Assembly (NCBI GenBank): GCA_001429255.1
Contig: LMJI01000002.1
Span: 359,274-423,273, forward strand
Origin: Cellulomonas sp. Root930
GTDB taxonomy: Bacteria > Actinomycetota > Actinomycetes > Actinomycetales > Cellulomonadaceae
DNA length: 64,000 nt
Direction: 5' to 3'
Below are positions 40,613 to 49,491 of the stretch, piece by piece. Below the pieces are notes generated by a model. That model was not told the DNA's origin. It did not search any database and saw only the letters and a list, made by a program, of their open reading frames with translations. How positions within the stretch are numbered: the first letter of the stretch is position 1; every line of letters begins with the position of its first letter. The position numbers and the translations under genes were made by a program.

Positions 40613-40661
40613 CTCGCGTGAAGACTTCGTTGCGCTGGACGTGACGAAGTCTTCACGCGAG
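40613..40661. repeat. 18-bp perfect inverted repeat, probable bidirectional terminator
   Basis: CTCGCGTGAAGACTTCGT (40613-40630) and its exact complement (40644-40661) flank a 13-nt loop. It lies between the convergent esterase and pgi genes, as expected for a terminator used from both sides, though no T-run follows. A mid-GC stem of this length and perfection is unusual here and could also be a dispersed repeat. The remaining 40553-40677 holds no gene. Confidence 0.7.
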
Positions 40662-40677
40662 GGCGTGGCCGCCGTCG

Positions 40678-42348
40678 TCAGGCGCGCAGCTCGAGGTACT
40701 TGCTGATCAGTGCGTGCGTCGACGGGTCCTGCGCGGCCAGCGCGGCGGCGTCGCCCTGGACCGCCGGGGCGATCTCGAGCGCGAGCCTCTTGCCCAGCTC
40801 CACGCCCCACTGGTCGAACGAGTCGATGCCCCACACGACGCCCTGCACGAACGTGATGTGCTCGTAGAGCGCGATGAGCTGGCCGAGGACGCTCGGCGTG
40901 AGGGACGCGGCGAGGATCGAGGTCGTCGGGCGGTTCCCGGAGAACACGCGGGCGGCCACGATGTCCTCGGCGGTCCCCTCGGCACGGACCTCGTCGGCGG
41001 TCTTGCCGAACGCGAGCGCCTTGGTCTGCGCGAAGAAGTTGGCCAGGAACAGCCCGTGCACGTCGACTCCACCGTCGGTCAGCGGGTGCGCCGGGTTGGC
41101 GACCGCGATGAAGTCGGCGGGGATGAGCCGCGTGCCCTGGTGGATGAGCTGGTAGAACGCGTGCTGGCCGTTGGTGCCGGGCTCGCCCCAGAACACCTCG
41201 CCGGTCTGCGTGGTCACGGGGGTGCCGTCCCAGCGGACCGACTTGCCGTTGGACTCCATGGTGAGCTGCTGCAGGTAGGCCGCGAAGCGGTGCAGGTACT
41301 GGGCGTACGGGAGGACCGCGTGCGTGTGCGCGCCCAGGAAGTTGACGTACCAGACGTTCAGCAGGCCCATGAGGACGGGCACGTTCTGTGCGAACGGCGT
41401 GGTCGCCACGTGCTTGTCGACCGCGTGGAAGCCCGCCAGGAACTCGCGGAACGCCTCGGGGCCGACGGCGATGGCCAGCGAGGTGCCGATGGTCGAGTCG
41501 ACGGAGTACCGGCCGCCCACCCAGTCCCAGAAGCCGAACGCGTTGGTGGGGTCGATGCCGAACGCGGCGACCTTGTCGAGGGCCGTGGAGACCGCGACGA
41601 AGTGCTTGGCGACGGCCGCGTTGCGGGACTCGTCGTCGTCGGCGGTGCCCAGCTGCTCCCAGAGCCAGGTGCGGGCCAGGCGCGCGTTGGTGAGCGTCTC
41701 CAGGGTGCCGAACGTCTTGGACGCGACGATGAACAGCGTGGTCGTCGGGTCCAGGCCCCTGACGGTCTCCGCGAGGTCGCTCGGGTCGATGTTGGAGACG
41801 AACCGCACCTCGAGGCCGTCCTGCACGTACGGCTTGAGCGCCTCGTACGCCATGACCGGACCCAGGTCGGAGCCGCCGATGCCGATGTTCACGACGGTCC
41901 GCACCCGCGCACCGGTGACGCCGGTCCACTCGCCGGAACGCACCTTGTCGGCGAACGCGAACATCTTCGTGAGCTCGGCCTGCACGTCGGTGTCGATGTC
42001 CTGCCCGTCCACGACGAGCGGGGGCTGCGCGCCCGCGGGGCGGCGCAGGGCGGTGTGCAGGACCGCGCGGTCCTCGGTGACGTTGATGTGGTCCCCGCGC
42101 AGCTGGGCCTGCAGGTGGGCGGCCAGGCCGACCTCGTCGGCCAGCTGCGTGAGCAGGGCGAGCGTCTCGTCGGTGACCAGGTTCTTCGACAGGTCGACCG
42201 TGAGGTCGGCGAGCGGGAGCGTGAGGCGGGTGGCGCGCTCGGGGTCGTCCGCGAACCAGCCGCGCAGGTCGGGCGTCAGCGTCGACTCGTGGACGGAGAG
42301 CTCCTGCCAGGCGGCGGTGGCGGTGGCGTCGATGGGCGGGGTGGGCAC
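40678..42348 (-). CDS. pgi: Glucose-6-phosphate isomerase
   Basis: 556 residues, GTG start with AGGAGC upstream. It interconverts glucose 6-phosphate and fructose 6-phosphate. The two PGI signatures are present: VNIGIGGSDLGPVMAYEAL in the sugar-isomerase fold and the C-terminal FDQWGVELGKRLALEI; the catalytic glutamate lies in WGEPGTNGQHAFYQLIHQG. Full length for the family. It diverges from a small membrane gene, with a TACGGT -10 candidate near 42400-42405. Confidence 0.95.
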   Translation of the reverse strand: MPTPPIDATATAAWQELSVHESTLTPDLRGWFADDPERATRLTLPLADLTVDLSKNLVTDETLALLTQLADEVGLAAHLQAQLRGDHINVTEDRAVLHTALRRPAGAQPPLVVDGQDIDTDVQAELTKMFAFADKVRSGEWTGVTGARVRTVVNIGIGGSDLGPVMAYEALKPYVQDGLEVRFVSNIDPSDLAETVRGLDPTTTLFIVASKTFGTLETLTNARLARTWLWEQLGTADDDESRNAAVAKHFVAVSTALDKVAAFGIDPTNAFGFWDWVGGRYSVDSTIGTSLAIAVGPEAFREFLAGFHAVDKHVATTPFAQNVPVLMGLLNVWYVNFLGAHTHAVLPYAQYLHRFAAYLQQLTMESNGKSVRWDGTPVTTQTGEVFWGEPGTNGQHAFYQLIHQGTRLIPADFIAVANPAHPLTDGGVDVHGLFLANFFAQTKALAFGKTADEVRAEGTAEDIVAARVFSGNRPTTSILAASLTPSVLGQLIALYEHITFVQGVVWGIDSFDQWGVELGKRLALEIAPAVQGDAAALAAQDPSTHALISKYLELRA

Positions 42349-42474
42349 GGCGGGCTCCTGGGGTCAACGAGAGGGATCGCGGTCGATGCGCTCCCCACCA
42401 CCGTAGGGGGCGTTCGGGACAGGGTGCACGGGACGTCCGTCCGGGGCGACGCCGGCCGCGAATAGGGTGTCGAC

Positions 42475-42834
42475 GTGCCGACCGAGCCCCGCACCGCACC
42501 CCGCCGCGAGCGTCTGAGACCGCGGGGGCCGGTCCCCGCGATCCCGACCGCCGCCCTCGCCGCGGCGACCCTCGTCGCCGCCTTCGCAGTCGCGCAGCTG
42601 TCCGACGTCCGGGCGCTCGGCGGCGCGCTCCTGGTCGCCGGGGTCGCGTGGTGCGTGTGGCGGTCGGTGCACGTCGCCGGGTGGCTCCGGGTCGCGGCGG
42701 TGGTCCTGGTCGGCGCGGTCTGCTTCGTCGGCGCGCACCTGCTCAGCCCGGCGATCGGACCGTGGCCCGCCGTTCTCCTGTCGGCGCTGGTGCTCGGCGT
42801 CGTCGCTTGGGTGCTCACCGACACCCGGTCATGA
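42475..42834 (+). CDS. Small membrane protein coupled to PfkB kinase
   Basis: 119 residues from the GTG at 42475. About four hydrophobic segments (for example IPTAALAAATLVAAFAVAQL, LGGALLVAGVAWCVWRSVHV, RVAAVVLVGAVCFVGAHLL, AVLLSALVLGVVAWVLT) predict an integral membrane protein. I cannot name it. TAGGGT ends 6 nt before the GTG with no Shine-Dalgarno (leaderless). Its stop overlaps the next start (ATGA), so the two genes are coupled. Confidence 0.65.
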   Translation: MPTEPRTAPRRERLRPRGPVPAIPTAALAAATLVAAFAVAQLSDVRALGGALLVAGVAWCVWRSVHVAGWLRVAAVVLVGAVCFVGAHLLSPAIGPWPAVLLSALVLGVVAWVLTDTRS

Positions 42835-43760
42835 GGACCCCACCGCTCCTCGTGTGCTGCGGGCTGGCGACGCTCGACGTCGTGCAGGTGGTCGACCACG
42901 TCCCCGCCCCGGACGAGAAGCTGGTCGCCGGCGACCTGGACGTGTCGTTCGGCGGACCCGCGGCGAACGCGGCCGCCACCGCCGTCGCGCTCGGCGTCCC
43001 CGCGGTCCTGGTGACCGCGCTCGGCGCCGGCCCGGTGGCCGACCTGGTGCGCGCGGGGCTCGTCGCCGCGGGGGTCGAGGTGGTCGATCTCCTGGCCGGC
43101 CGTCCCGGGTCGCCCGCCGTGTCCACCGTGCTGGTCACGCGGTCCACGGGGGAGCGCGCGGTCGTCTCCGTGAACGCCACGGGGGCGGGTGACCTGCGCG
43201 GAGCGGCCGACGTGGTCGTCGACCGGGTGCTCGCGCGCGCGACGGCCGTGCTCGTGGACGGGCACCACCTGGGTGCCGCGCGGGTGGTCGCCGCCGCCGC
43301 GCACACGCGCGGCATCCCCGTCCTGCTCGACGGGGGCAGCTGGAAGCCGGGGCTGGAGGCGCTGATCGCCCACGTCGACCACGCGGTCCTGTCCGCGGAC
43401 CTCGCGTTCCCCGGGGTTGCGGGCGACGGGGTGCTCGACGCGGTCGCGGAGCTCGGCCCAGGGTTCGTCGCGCAGTCGGCGGGCGGGGGTCCCGTGCGCA
43501 TCCGTGCGACGAGCGCGGACGGTGTGCGGACGTCGTCCGTCCTGCAGCCGCCGGACGTGCCCGCGTCGGAGGTCGTCGACACCCTCGGGGCCGGGGACGT
43601 GCTGCACGGCGCGACCGCGGCCGCCCTCGCCCGGGGAGTGGATGTCCGCGCGGCGCTGGCCGAGGGGGTGCTCCGGGCGAGCGAGTCGGTGCGCCACCGC
43701 GGTGCGCTCGGCTGGGCCTCGGGTCCGAGGGGGTCCTCGACCGTTCGGCCGAGCCGCTGA
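42831..43760 (+). CDS. PfkB-family carbohydrate kinase
   Basis: 309 residues. PfkB signature 1 is VSFGGPAANAAATAVALG (about 38-55) and signature 2, with the catalytic base, is DTLGAGDVLHGATAAALARG (about 247-266). The family phosphorylates sugars or nucleosides such as ribose, fructose or 2-keto-3-deoxygluconate. The substrate is not indicated by its neighbours. It is coupled to a small membrane protein gene upstream. Confidence 0.88.
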   Translation: MRTPPLLVCCGLATLDVVQVVDHVPAPDEKLVAGDLDVSFGGPAANAAATAVALGVPAVLVTALGAGPVADLVRAGLVAAGVEVVDLLAGRPGSPAVSTVLVTRSTGERAVVSVNATGAGDLRGAADVVVDRVLARATAVLVDGHHLGAARVVAAAAHTRGIPVLLDGGSWKPGLEALIAHVDHAVLSADLAFPGVAGDGVLDAVAELGPGFVAQSAGGGPVRIRATSADGVRTSSVLQPPDVPASEVVDTLGAGDVLHGATAAALARGVDVRAALAEGVLRASESVRHRGALGWASGPRGSSTVRPSR

Positions 43761-43787
43761 GCAGCGCCGATCCCTAGGCTGCGAGAC

Positions 43788-44927
43788 ATGATCCCCGCCC
43801 TGCGTCCCCTGTGGACCGCCCCCCGAGCGCCCGGCGCGCCCGCGCGGGTGTGGCGGGACTGGGTGCTCGTCGGCCTCCTGGTGCCGACCGCGGTCCTGGA
43901 GGCCGTGCTGCGTCCGGACGTCCTGTGGCGCCCGCTCGCCCTGGCCGTCACGCTCCTGATCGTCGTGTCCCTGCTGTGGCGGCGGACCCACCCGCTGGCC
44001 GCGGTGGCGGGGGTGTTCGGCACGCTGGCCGTGGTCGACGTCGTGGTCCTGGTAAGCGGGGCGGGTGAGCTCGCGCTCTACACCTCGGTCTGCGTCCTCC
44101 TCCTGCCCTACGCGCTGTGCCGGTGGGGGAGCGGTCGTGAGGTCATGCTCGGGCTGCCGCTCGTCGTGGTCAGCGCGGCCCTGGGGATCGCCGGCACCTA
44201 CACGGGGGTGCCGGACGCGATCCTCGAGCTCCTGTTCGTCCTGTCGCCCGGCGCCATCGGGGCCGGGGTCCGGGCGGGCGCCGGCTCCCGGCTGCGGGAG
44301 CGGGAGCAGGTGCGGGTGCGCGAGCGGGAGCAGCTGGCGCGGGAGCTGCACGACACGGTGGCGCACCACGTGTCGGCCATCGCGGTGCGTGCTCAGGCGG
44401 GTCGTGTGGTGGCCGCGGTCGACCCGGTGGCCGCCGTCGACGCGCTCCGGGTCATCGAGGCGGAGGCGTCTCGTGCCCTGACGGAGATGCGCCTCATGGT
44501 CGGCGCGCTTCGTGACGACGGCGCCGCGGACCTCACGCCGCAGCGCGGGGTGGCCGACATCGAGCGGCTGGCCCGCGCGGTGAGCGGCCCCCCGCGCGTG
44601 GAGGTCGAGCTCTCCGGGGACCTCGACGACCTGCGGCCGGCGGTCGGCGCCGCCCTGTACCGGCTCGCCCAGGAGTCGGTGACCAACGCCGTCCGGCACG
44701 CCCGGCACGCGTCGCAGGTCACGGTCCGGGTCGCTGCCGACGACGAGCGCGTCCGCCTCACCGTCGCGGACGACGGTGAGCTGCAGGGCCGCGGCGCCAC
44801 CGGGTACGGGATCGTCGGCATGACGGAGCGCGCCACGCTCCTGGGCGGCACGCTCGACGCGGGCCCCGGTCCGGATCGCGGCTGGACGGTGGCCGCGGTG
44901 CTGCCCCGGGCGGGGGCGGCGGCATGA
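43788..44927 (+). CDS. NarL/DesK-type sensor histidine kinase
   Basis: 379 residues with TAGGCT 7 nt before the ATG (leaderless). Five or six membrane helices occupy residues 24-160, then HisKA_3 with H188 in LARELHDTVAHHVSAIAV and the HATPase N box RLAQESVTNAVRHA and G2 ATGYGIVGMTERA. It is coupled to the following LuxR-type response regulator (ATGA overlap). The stimulus is unknown; the sensor has almost no extracytoplasmic domain, so an intramembrane signal is likely. Confidence 0.92.
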   Translation: MIPALRPLWTAPRAPGAPARVWRDWVLVGLLVPTAVLEAVLRPDVLWRPLALAVTLLIVVSLLWRRTHPLAAVAGVFGTLAVVDVVVLVSGAGELALYTSVCVLLLPYALCRWGSGREVMLGLPLVVVSAALGIAGTYTGVPDAILELLFVLSPGAIGAGVRAGAGSRLREREQVRVREREQLARELHDTVAHHVSAIAVRAQAGRVVAAVDPVAAVDALRVIEAEASRALTEMRLMVGALRDDGAADLTPQRGVADIERLARAVSGPPRVEVELSGDLDDLRPAVGAALYRLAQESVTNAVRHARHASQVTVRVAADDERVRLTVADDGELQGRGATGYGIVGMTERATLLGGTLDAGPGPDRGWTVAAVLPRAGAAA

Positions 44928-45577
44928 CGATCCGCGTGCTGGTCGCGGACGACCAGGAGATCGTCCGCACCGGCCTGGCGATGATCCTCGACGCGCAGCC
45001 CGGGATCGAGGTGGTGGGCCAGGCCGCCGACGGCCGCCAGGCGGTCTCGCTGGCGCGCCAGCTGCGTCCGGACGTCTGCCTCGTCGACATCCGGATGCCG
45101 GAGATGGACGGCATCGAGGCCACCCGCCGGCTCGCCGGCCCCGGCGTCGTGGACCCGCTCGCGGTGGTGGTGATCACGACGTTCGACCTCGACGAGTACG
45201 TGCACGGCGCGCTCAAGGCCGGTGCCCGGGGCTTCCTGCTCAAGGACGCCGGACCGGAGCTGCTGGTCCAGGCCGTGCACGCGGCCGCGGCCGGGGACGC
45301 GCTGATCGCCCCCAACGTCACCGTGCGGCTGCTCGCGACGTTCGCGGCTGCCGGGTCCCGCGCCCGGGTGGCTCAGCCGATCGCCCCGCTCACCGGGCGC
45401 GAGGAGGAGGTGCTGGTCACGGTCGCGCGCGGGAGGACCAACGCCGAGATCGCCGACGAGCTGCACATCAGCCTGAGCACCGTGAAGACGCACCTCGGCA
45501 GCCTCATGGACAAGCTCGCCGCCCGGAACCGCGTCGAGCTGGCGATGTGGGCCTACGAGTCGGGCCGGATGGACTGA
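44924..45577 (+). CDS. NarL-family response regulator
   Basis: 217 residues. The receiver domain has D9-D10, phosphoacceptor D55 (VCLVDIRMPE) and GFLLKDAGP with the conserved lysine. The C-terminal LuxR HTH is TGREEEVLVTVARGRTNAEI then LHISLSTVKTHLGSLMDKL. It partners the upstream kinase. Its last 25 bp overlap the 3' end of the convergent oxidoreductase gene. Confidence 0.93.
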   Translation: MTIRVLVADDQEIVRTGLAMILDAQPGIEVVGQAADGRQAVSLARQLRPDVCLVDIRMPEMDGIEATRRLAGPGVVDPLAVVVITTFDLDEYVHGALKAGARGFLLKDAGPELLVQAVHAAAAGDALIAPNVTVRLLATFAAAGSRARVAQPIAPLTGREEEVLVTVARGRTNAEIADELHISLSTVKTHLGSLMDKLAARNRVELAMWAYESGRMD

Positions 45578-46605
45578 CCCAGGGCCTCGCGCACCAGGGG
45601 AGCGACCTGCGTCCCCAGCAGCTCGATGGAACGCAGCGACTCCTTCTGCGGCACCCCGGACAGGTCCATCTGGAACGCCTGCCGGTCGTGGTGCAGCACG
45701 CCGTGCAGGGCCACGATCCGCTCGGCGATCTGCTCGGGCTCGCCGATGAAGTACGCGCCGCCGCGTGCCGCCTGGGACTCGTACGAGATCCGGTTGGGCA
45801 TCGGGAAGCCGCGTTCCGACGAGATCCGGCGCATGGACTCGAACCAGTACGGATAGAAGTAGTCGCGCGCCGCCTTGCCGTCGTCGGCGACGAACCCCAT
45901 CCCGGCCACGGACACGAACCGCGCGGACTCGTCGTGCCCGGACTGCTCGTGGGCGCGCCGGTACAGGTCCACCAGCGGCGCGAACGAGGCGGGCTGGCCG
46001 CCGATGATCGCGTAGCTGATGGGCAGCCCGAGCACTCCCGCGCGGACCGACGACTGCGGGTTGCCGCCGGTCGCGACGGCGATGCGCAGGTGCTCGCCGA
46101 AGGGGCGAGGGAGCACCAGGGCGTCGTCGAGGGCCGGCCGGAACCGCCCCTGCCAGGTGATCCGCTCGGCCTCGTCGAGCTTCAGGAGCAGCTGGATCTT
46201 CTCGTCGTACAGCTCGTCGTAGTCGTCGAGGGATGCGCCGAAGAGGGGGTAGGACTCGATGAACGAGCCGCGGCCGGCGAGCAGCTCGACGCGGCCCTCG
46301 GAGAGCAGGTCCATGGTCGTGAACTGCTGGTACACCCGCACGGGGTCCTCGGTGGAGAGCACCGTGACGGCGCTCCCGACGGTGATCCGGGACGTCTGCG
46401 CGAGCGCGGCCGCGATGACTGTCGACGGCGACGAGATGGCGTAGTCGGGGCGGTGGTGCTCGCCGATCCCGACGTAGTCGAGGCCGACCTCCTCGGCCAG
46501 CCTCACCCGTTCGAGCACCTCCCGGATCCGCTGACCGGGGGAGACCCGCGCCCCGCTGACGGGATCGGGGTGGACGTCACCGAACGTGTACAGGCCGAGT
46601 TCCAT
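45553..46605 (-). CDS. Luciferase-like (LLM) flavin-dependent oxidoreductase
   Basis: 350 residues of the bacterial-luciferase fold (TIM barrel). Features include MELGLYTFGDVHPDP, VGIGEHHRPDYAISSPS with the conserved His pair, ITVGSAVTVLSTEDPVRVYQ, VELLAGRGSFIESYPLFG and IAVATGGNPQSS. Members use FMNH2 or F420 to oxidise diverse substrates. The reaction cannot be assigned. It converges with the NarL regulator (25-bp overlap). Confidence 0.9.
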   Translation of the reverse strand: MELGLYTFGDVHPDPVSGARVSPGQRIREVLERVRLAEEVGLDYVGIGEHHRPDYAISSPSTVIAAALAQTSRITVGSAVTVLSTEDPVRVYQQFTTMDLLSEGRVELLAGRGSFIESYPLFGASLDDYDELYDEKIQLLLKLDEAERITWQGRFRPALDDALVLPRPFGEHLRIAVATGGNPQSSVRAGVLGLPISYAIIGGQPASFAPLVDLYRRAHEQSGHDESARFVSVAGMGFVADDGKAARDYFYPYWFESMRRISSERGFPMPNRISYESQAARGGAYFIGEPEQIAERIVALHGVLHHDRQAFQMDLSGVPQKESLRSIELLGTQVAPLVREALGQSIRPDS

Positions 46606-46742
46606 GTCTGTGCGAACGCATGGACCTCATCGCCTGTTCCGCGCGTTCCCGCTGGTCACGTTGAATCGTTTCCGCCCTCGTCATCCCATGAGTCAGGCGG
46701 GTGAACGTCCGGTCACGATGTGGTCACGGTCACAATCCAGAC

Positions 46743-46778
46743 TTGACGCAGATTTGTAAGGAAGGTCTACTAACAAAC
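46743..46778 (+). promoter_or_regulatory. Promoter and operator of the ROK repressor gene
   Basis: TTGACG (46743-46748), a 17-bp spacer and TCTACT (46766-46771) are followed after 7 nt by the GTG start. An inverted repeat with one mismatch, TTTGTAAG (46753-46760) and CTAACAAA (46770-46777), covers spacer and -10. The AT-rich, related sequence fits ROK repressor binding and autoregulation. The region 46606-46742 holds no gene. Confidence 0.65.
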
Positions 46779-47954
46779 GTGACGGCAACAACGCAGCCCC
46801 TCGCGGCAGCACACGGAGTCGGTCGGGCGCTGCGCCCGACGGGCAAGGTGCTGCCCGAGCACGCGCGTGCCCACAACCGGTCGCTGGTGCTCGCCCACCT
46901 CTTCCACATCGGGCCGGCGTCCCGCGCCGACATCGCGCGCAGCACGGGACTGACCCGCGTCACGGTGTCGGGGATGGTCGCCGCGCTGATCGCCGAGGGG
47001 CTGGTCGAGGAGCTGGGCGTCCGCGTCGAGGGGAAGGTCGGCAAGCCGGCCACGCTCGTCGGGATGCGGACCGAGGCGTTCCAGATCGTCGCCGTGGACC
47101 TCACCGACGACACGCACCTGCTGGGTGCCGTGCTCACGCTGGTCGGCGCCGTCGTCGTCCGCCGGTCGGTCGCCCTCGAGGGTCGCACCGGCCAGCCCGC
47201 CGCCGAGCTGCTCGAGAGCCTGTGCCGGGAGCTGCTGGCGGCCGCGACCCGTCCGGTCATCGGCGTCGGCATCGCCTCGCCGGGCGTCATCGACCTCGAC
47301 GGCACGGTCGTCCAGGCGCCCAACCGTGGCTGGTACGACCTGCCCCTGGCGGCGAACCTCACCGAGAGCCTGGGCGTCCCGGTGCACGTGGCCAACGACG
47401 CCAACACCCGCGCGCTCGGCGAGTTCACCTACGGCTCCGCGGCGGGCTCCGGCTGCATGGTCCTCACCATCGGTGAGGGCGTCGGCGCCGGCATCGTCGT
47501 GGACGGCGCGCTCGTGCTCGGCCGGCACCACGCGGCCGGCGAGATCGGGCACGTCACGGTCGTGGACGGCGACGCGCGCGACGAGCCGCCGCTGGACTGC
47601 GCCTGCGGCCGCACCGGCTGCCTCGAGACCGTGCTGAGCGTCCCGGCCCTGCGCCGCCGGACCGCCGGTCTCACCCCCGAAGAGTCCGACGCCGCCCTGG
47701 CGTCGGTCGGACGGCTGCTGGGCATCGCCCTGGCACCCGTCGTCAGTGCGCTCGACCTCGCGGAGGTCCTGCTCTCCGGCCCCCCGGAGCTGCTGGACGG
47801 TCCTCTGCGCGAGTCGGCGCTGGCCACCGTCCGCGCACGCACGATGCCCGTCATCGGGCACGGACTGGCACTGCGGATGGGATCCCTCGACGAGGACGGG
47901 GCTCTCGCTGGCGCGGCAGTCCTGGTCCTGTCAGGCCAGCTGGGGGTCTCGTGA
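46779..47954 (+). CDS. ROK-family transcriptional repressor (NagC/XylR-like)
   Basis: 391 residues. The N-terminal winged HTH (ASRADIARSTGLTRVTVSG, about 46-64) precedes a ROK sugar-kinase-fold effector domain with the zinc motif CACGRTGCLE and ATP/sugar region MVLTIGEGVGAGIVVDGALV. It probably senses the imported amino sugar or its phosphate and controls the adjacent import and catabolism operon. The GTG at 46779 has no well-spaced Shine-Dalgarno; the nearest (AAGGAAGG) is 13 nt away, and a -10 ends 7 nt upstream. Confidence 0.9.
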   Translation: MTATTQPLAAAHGVGRALRPTGKVLPEHARAHNRSLVLAHLFHIGPASRADIARSTGLTRVTVSGMVAALIAEGLVEELGVRVEGKVGKPATLVGMRTEAFQIVAVDLTDDTHLLGAVLTLVGAVVVRRSVALEGRTGQPAAELLESLCRELLAAATRPVIGVGIASPGVIDLDGTVVQAPNRGWYDLPLAANLTESLGVPVHVANDANTRALGEFTYGSAAGSGCMVLTIGEGVGAGIVVDGALVLGRHHAAGEIGHVTVVDGDARDEPPLDCACGRTGCLETVLSVPALRRRTAGLTPEESDAALASVGRLLGIALAPVVSALDLAEVLLSGPPELLDGPLRESALATVRARTMPVIGHGLALRMGSLDEDGALAGAAVLVLSGQLGVS

Positions 47955-48040
47955 CGACCCCCAGCCGGCCCACTGCAGGTCGGAAGAACCACCCGGCGGC
48001 GCCGTCCGGCGCACGCCTCGCTCACGGGAGGAACCCCAAC

Positions 48041-49369
48041 GTGAAGATCCTACGTTTCGCGGCCGTCGGCGTGGCGGCCGCGCTCACGCTCACCGCCTGT
48101 GGCACCGGCGACGACGCCGGCGACACGCCGAGCGCGAGCAACGGCACGCCCGAGCCCGCCACGATCAAGCTGTGGCTGAACGGCACGGACACTCCCGACG
48201 CCCTGCGTGAGTACCTGGTCACGACGTTCGAGACGGAGAACCCCGGTTCGAAGCTCGTCATCGAGGAGCAGGACTGGAGCGGCCTCGTGCCGCGTCTCCA
48301 GACGGCGCTCGGCTCGGCCGACCAGACGCCCGACGTCGTCGAGATCGGCAACACGCAGTCGCCGACCTTCACCTACGCCGGCGCCTTCGCCGACATCACG
48401 GACATGTACGACGAGCTCGGTGGCGAGAAGCTGCTGCAGGGCTTCGTCGACGCCGGCAGCGCGGACGGCAAGTTCTACGCCGCCCCGTACTACTCCGGTG
48501 CGCGAGCCGTGTTCTACAACAAGGACGCGTTCGCCGCGGCCGGCGTCGAGGTCCCCACGACGCTCGCCGACTTCACCGAGGTGGCCAAGAAGCTGCAGTC
48601 CGACACCCAGTCGGGCTTCTGGTTCCCCGGCCAGGACTGGTACAACGGCGCCGCCTGGATCTACACCAACGGCGGTGACCTCGCGGTCAAGGACGGCGAC
48701 GCCTGGAAGGGCGCGCTCTCCTCGCCGGAGTCGATCAAGGGTCTCGAGGAGGTCCAGGACCTCTTCGCGAACGCGACGAACGCCCCGGCCGACAGCGACT
48801 CCAACGAGCCGTGGGTCCCGTTCAACGCCGGCCAGTCGGCCATGTTCTCGGCGCCCACCTGGGCGCGCTGGAGCATCGACCTGCCCGCCTGCAACAAGGC
48901 CGTCGACCCGGACGACACGTCCGACGCGGCCAAGGCCCTGCGCGGCGAGCAGCAGGCCTGCAACGAGGAGCACACCGGCGTCTTCCCGCTGCCGGGCCTG
49001 GATGAGGGCTCCTTCGCGAACGGCTTCGCGGGCGGCTCGAACATCGCCGTCGCCGCGAAGTCCAAGCACCCGGAGCTGGCCAAGAGCCTCGTGCGGATCA
49101 TCTTCACCGAGGAGTTCCAGAACATGCTCGGCGAGAACGGCCTGATCCCGGGCAACACGGCGTACTCCGCCTCGATGGGTGACGACGTGTACGCCGCGGC
49201 TGCCGTCGCTGCCGCGCTCAACGCCAAGCTCACGCCGGCGGCCGAGAAGTGGGCCGACGTCGAGGGTGACCGCATCCTGGAGGACTTCTTCCAGAAGCTC
49301 GCGACCGGTGCGGACGTCAAGGAGGCTGCCGCCGAGACGGACCAGCTCCTCGAGGACGCACTGAACTGA
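48041..49369 (+). CDS. Sugar ABC transporter substrate-binding lipoprotein
   Basis: 442 residues from the GTG at 48041 (GGAGGAA upstream; an in-frame ATG at 47951 is rejected because it would bury the signal peptide). The lipobox LTAC (cysteine near residue 19) anchors it to the membrane. The family 1 solute-binding fold has GNTQSPTFTYAGAFADIT and FPGQDWYNGAAWIYTNGG. Downstream permeases, a ROK kinase and nagB suggest N-acetylglucosamine or chitobiose uptake (NgcE-like). A strong hairpin follows it. Confidence 0.9.
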   Translation: MKILRFAAVGVAAALTLTACGTGDDAGDTPSASNGTPEPATIKLWLNGTDTPDALREYLVTTFETENPGSKLVIEEQDWSGLVPRLQTALGSADQTPDVVEIGNTQSPTFTYAGAFADITDMYDELGGEKLLQGFVDAGSADGKFYAAPYYSGARAVFYNKDAFAAAGVEVPTTLADFTEVAKKLQSDTQSGFWFPGQDWYNGAAWIYTNGGDLAVKDGDAWKGALSSPESIKGLEEVQDLFANATNAPADSDSNEPWVPFNAGQSAMFSAPTWARWSIDLPACNKAVDPDDTSDAAKALRGEQQACNEEHTGVFPLPGLDEGSFANGFAGGSNIAVAAKSKHPELAKSLVRIIFTEEFQNMLGENGLIPGNTAYSASMGDDVYAAAAVAAALNAKLTPAAEKWADVEGDRILEDFFQKLATGADVKEAAAETDQLLEDALN

Positions 49370-49377
49370 TCACGGCA

Positions 49378-49410
49378 CCGGCCGGTCGCGTCCCCGATGC
49401 GACCGGCCGG
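49378..49410 (+). terminator. Intra-operon hairpin after the binding-protein gene
   Basis: CCGGCCGGTCGC (49378-49389) and GCGACCGGCCGG (49399-49410) form a 12-bp perfect stem with a 9-nt loop, starting 9 nt after the binding-protein stop. In binding-protein ABC operons such hairpins protect the upstream mRNA or attenuate transcription so the binding protein exceeds the permeases. Confidence 0.7.
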
Positions 49411-49491
49411 GACCGGACCAGGTGATCCCGGTGCAGTCGGGCCTGCCGTCGCAGGCCGGCCCGGCTGCGCCACCAGACAGGAGCTCTCCCC

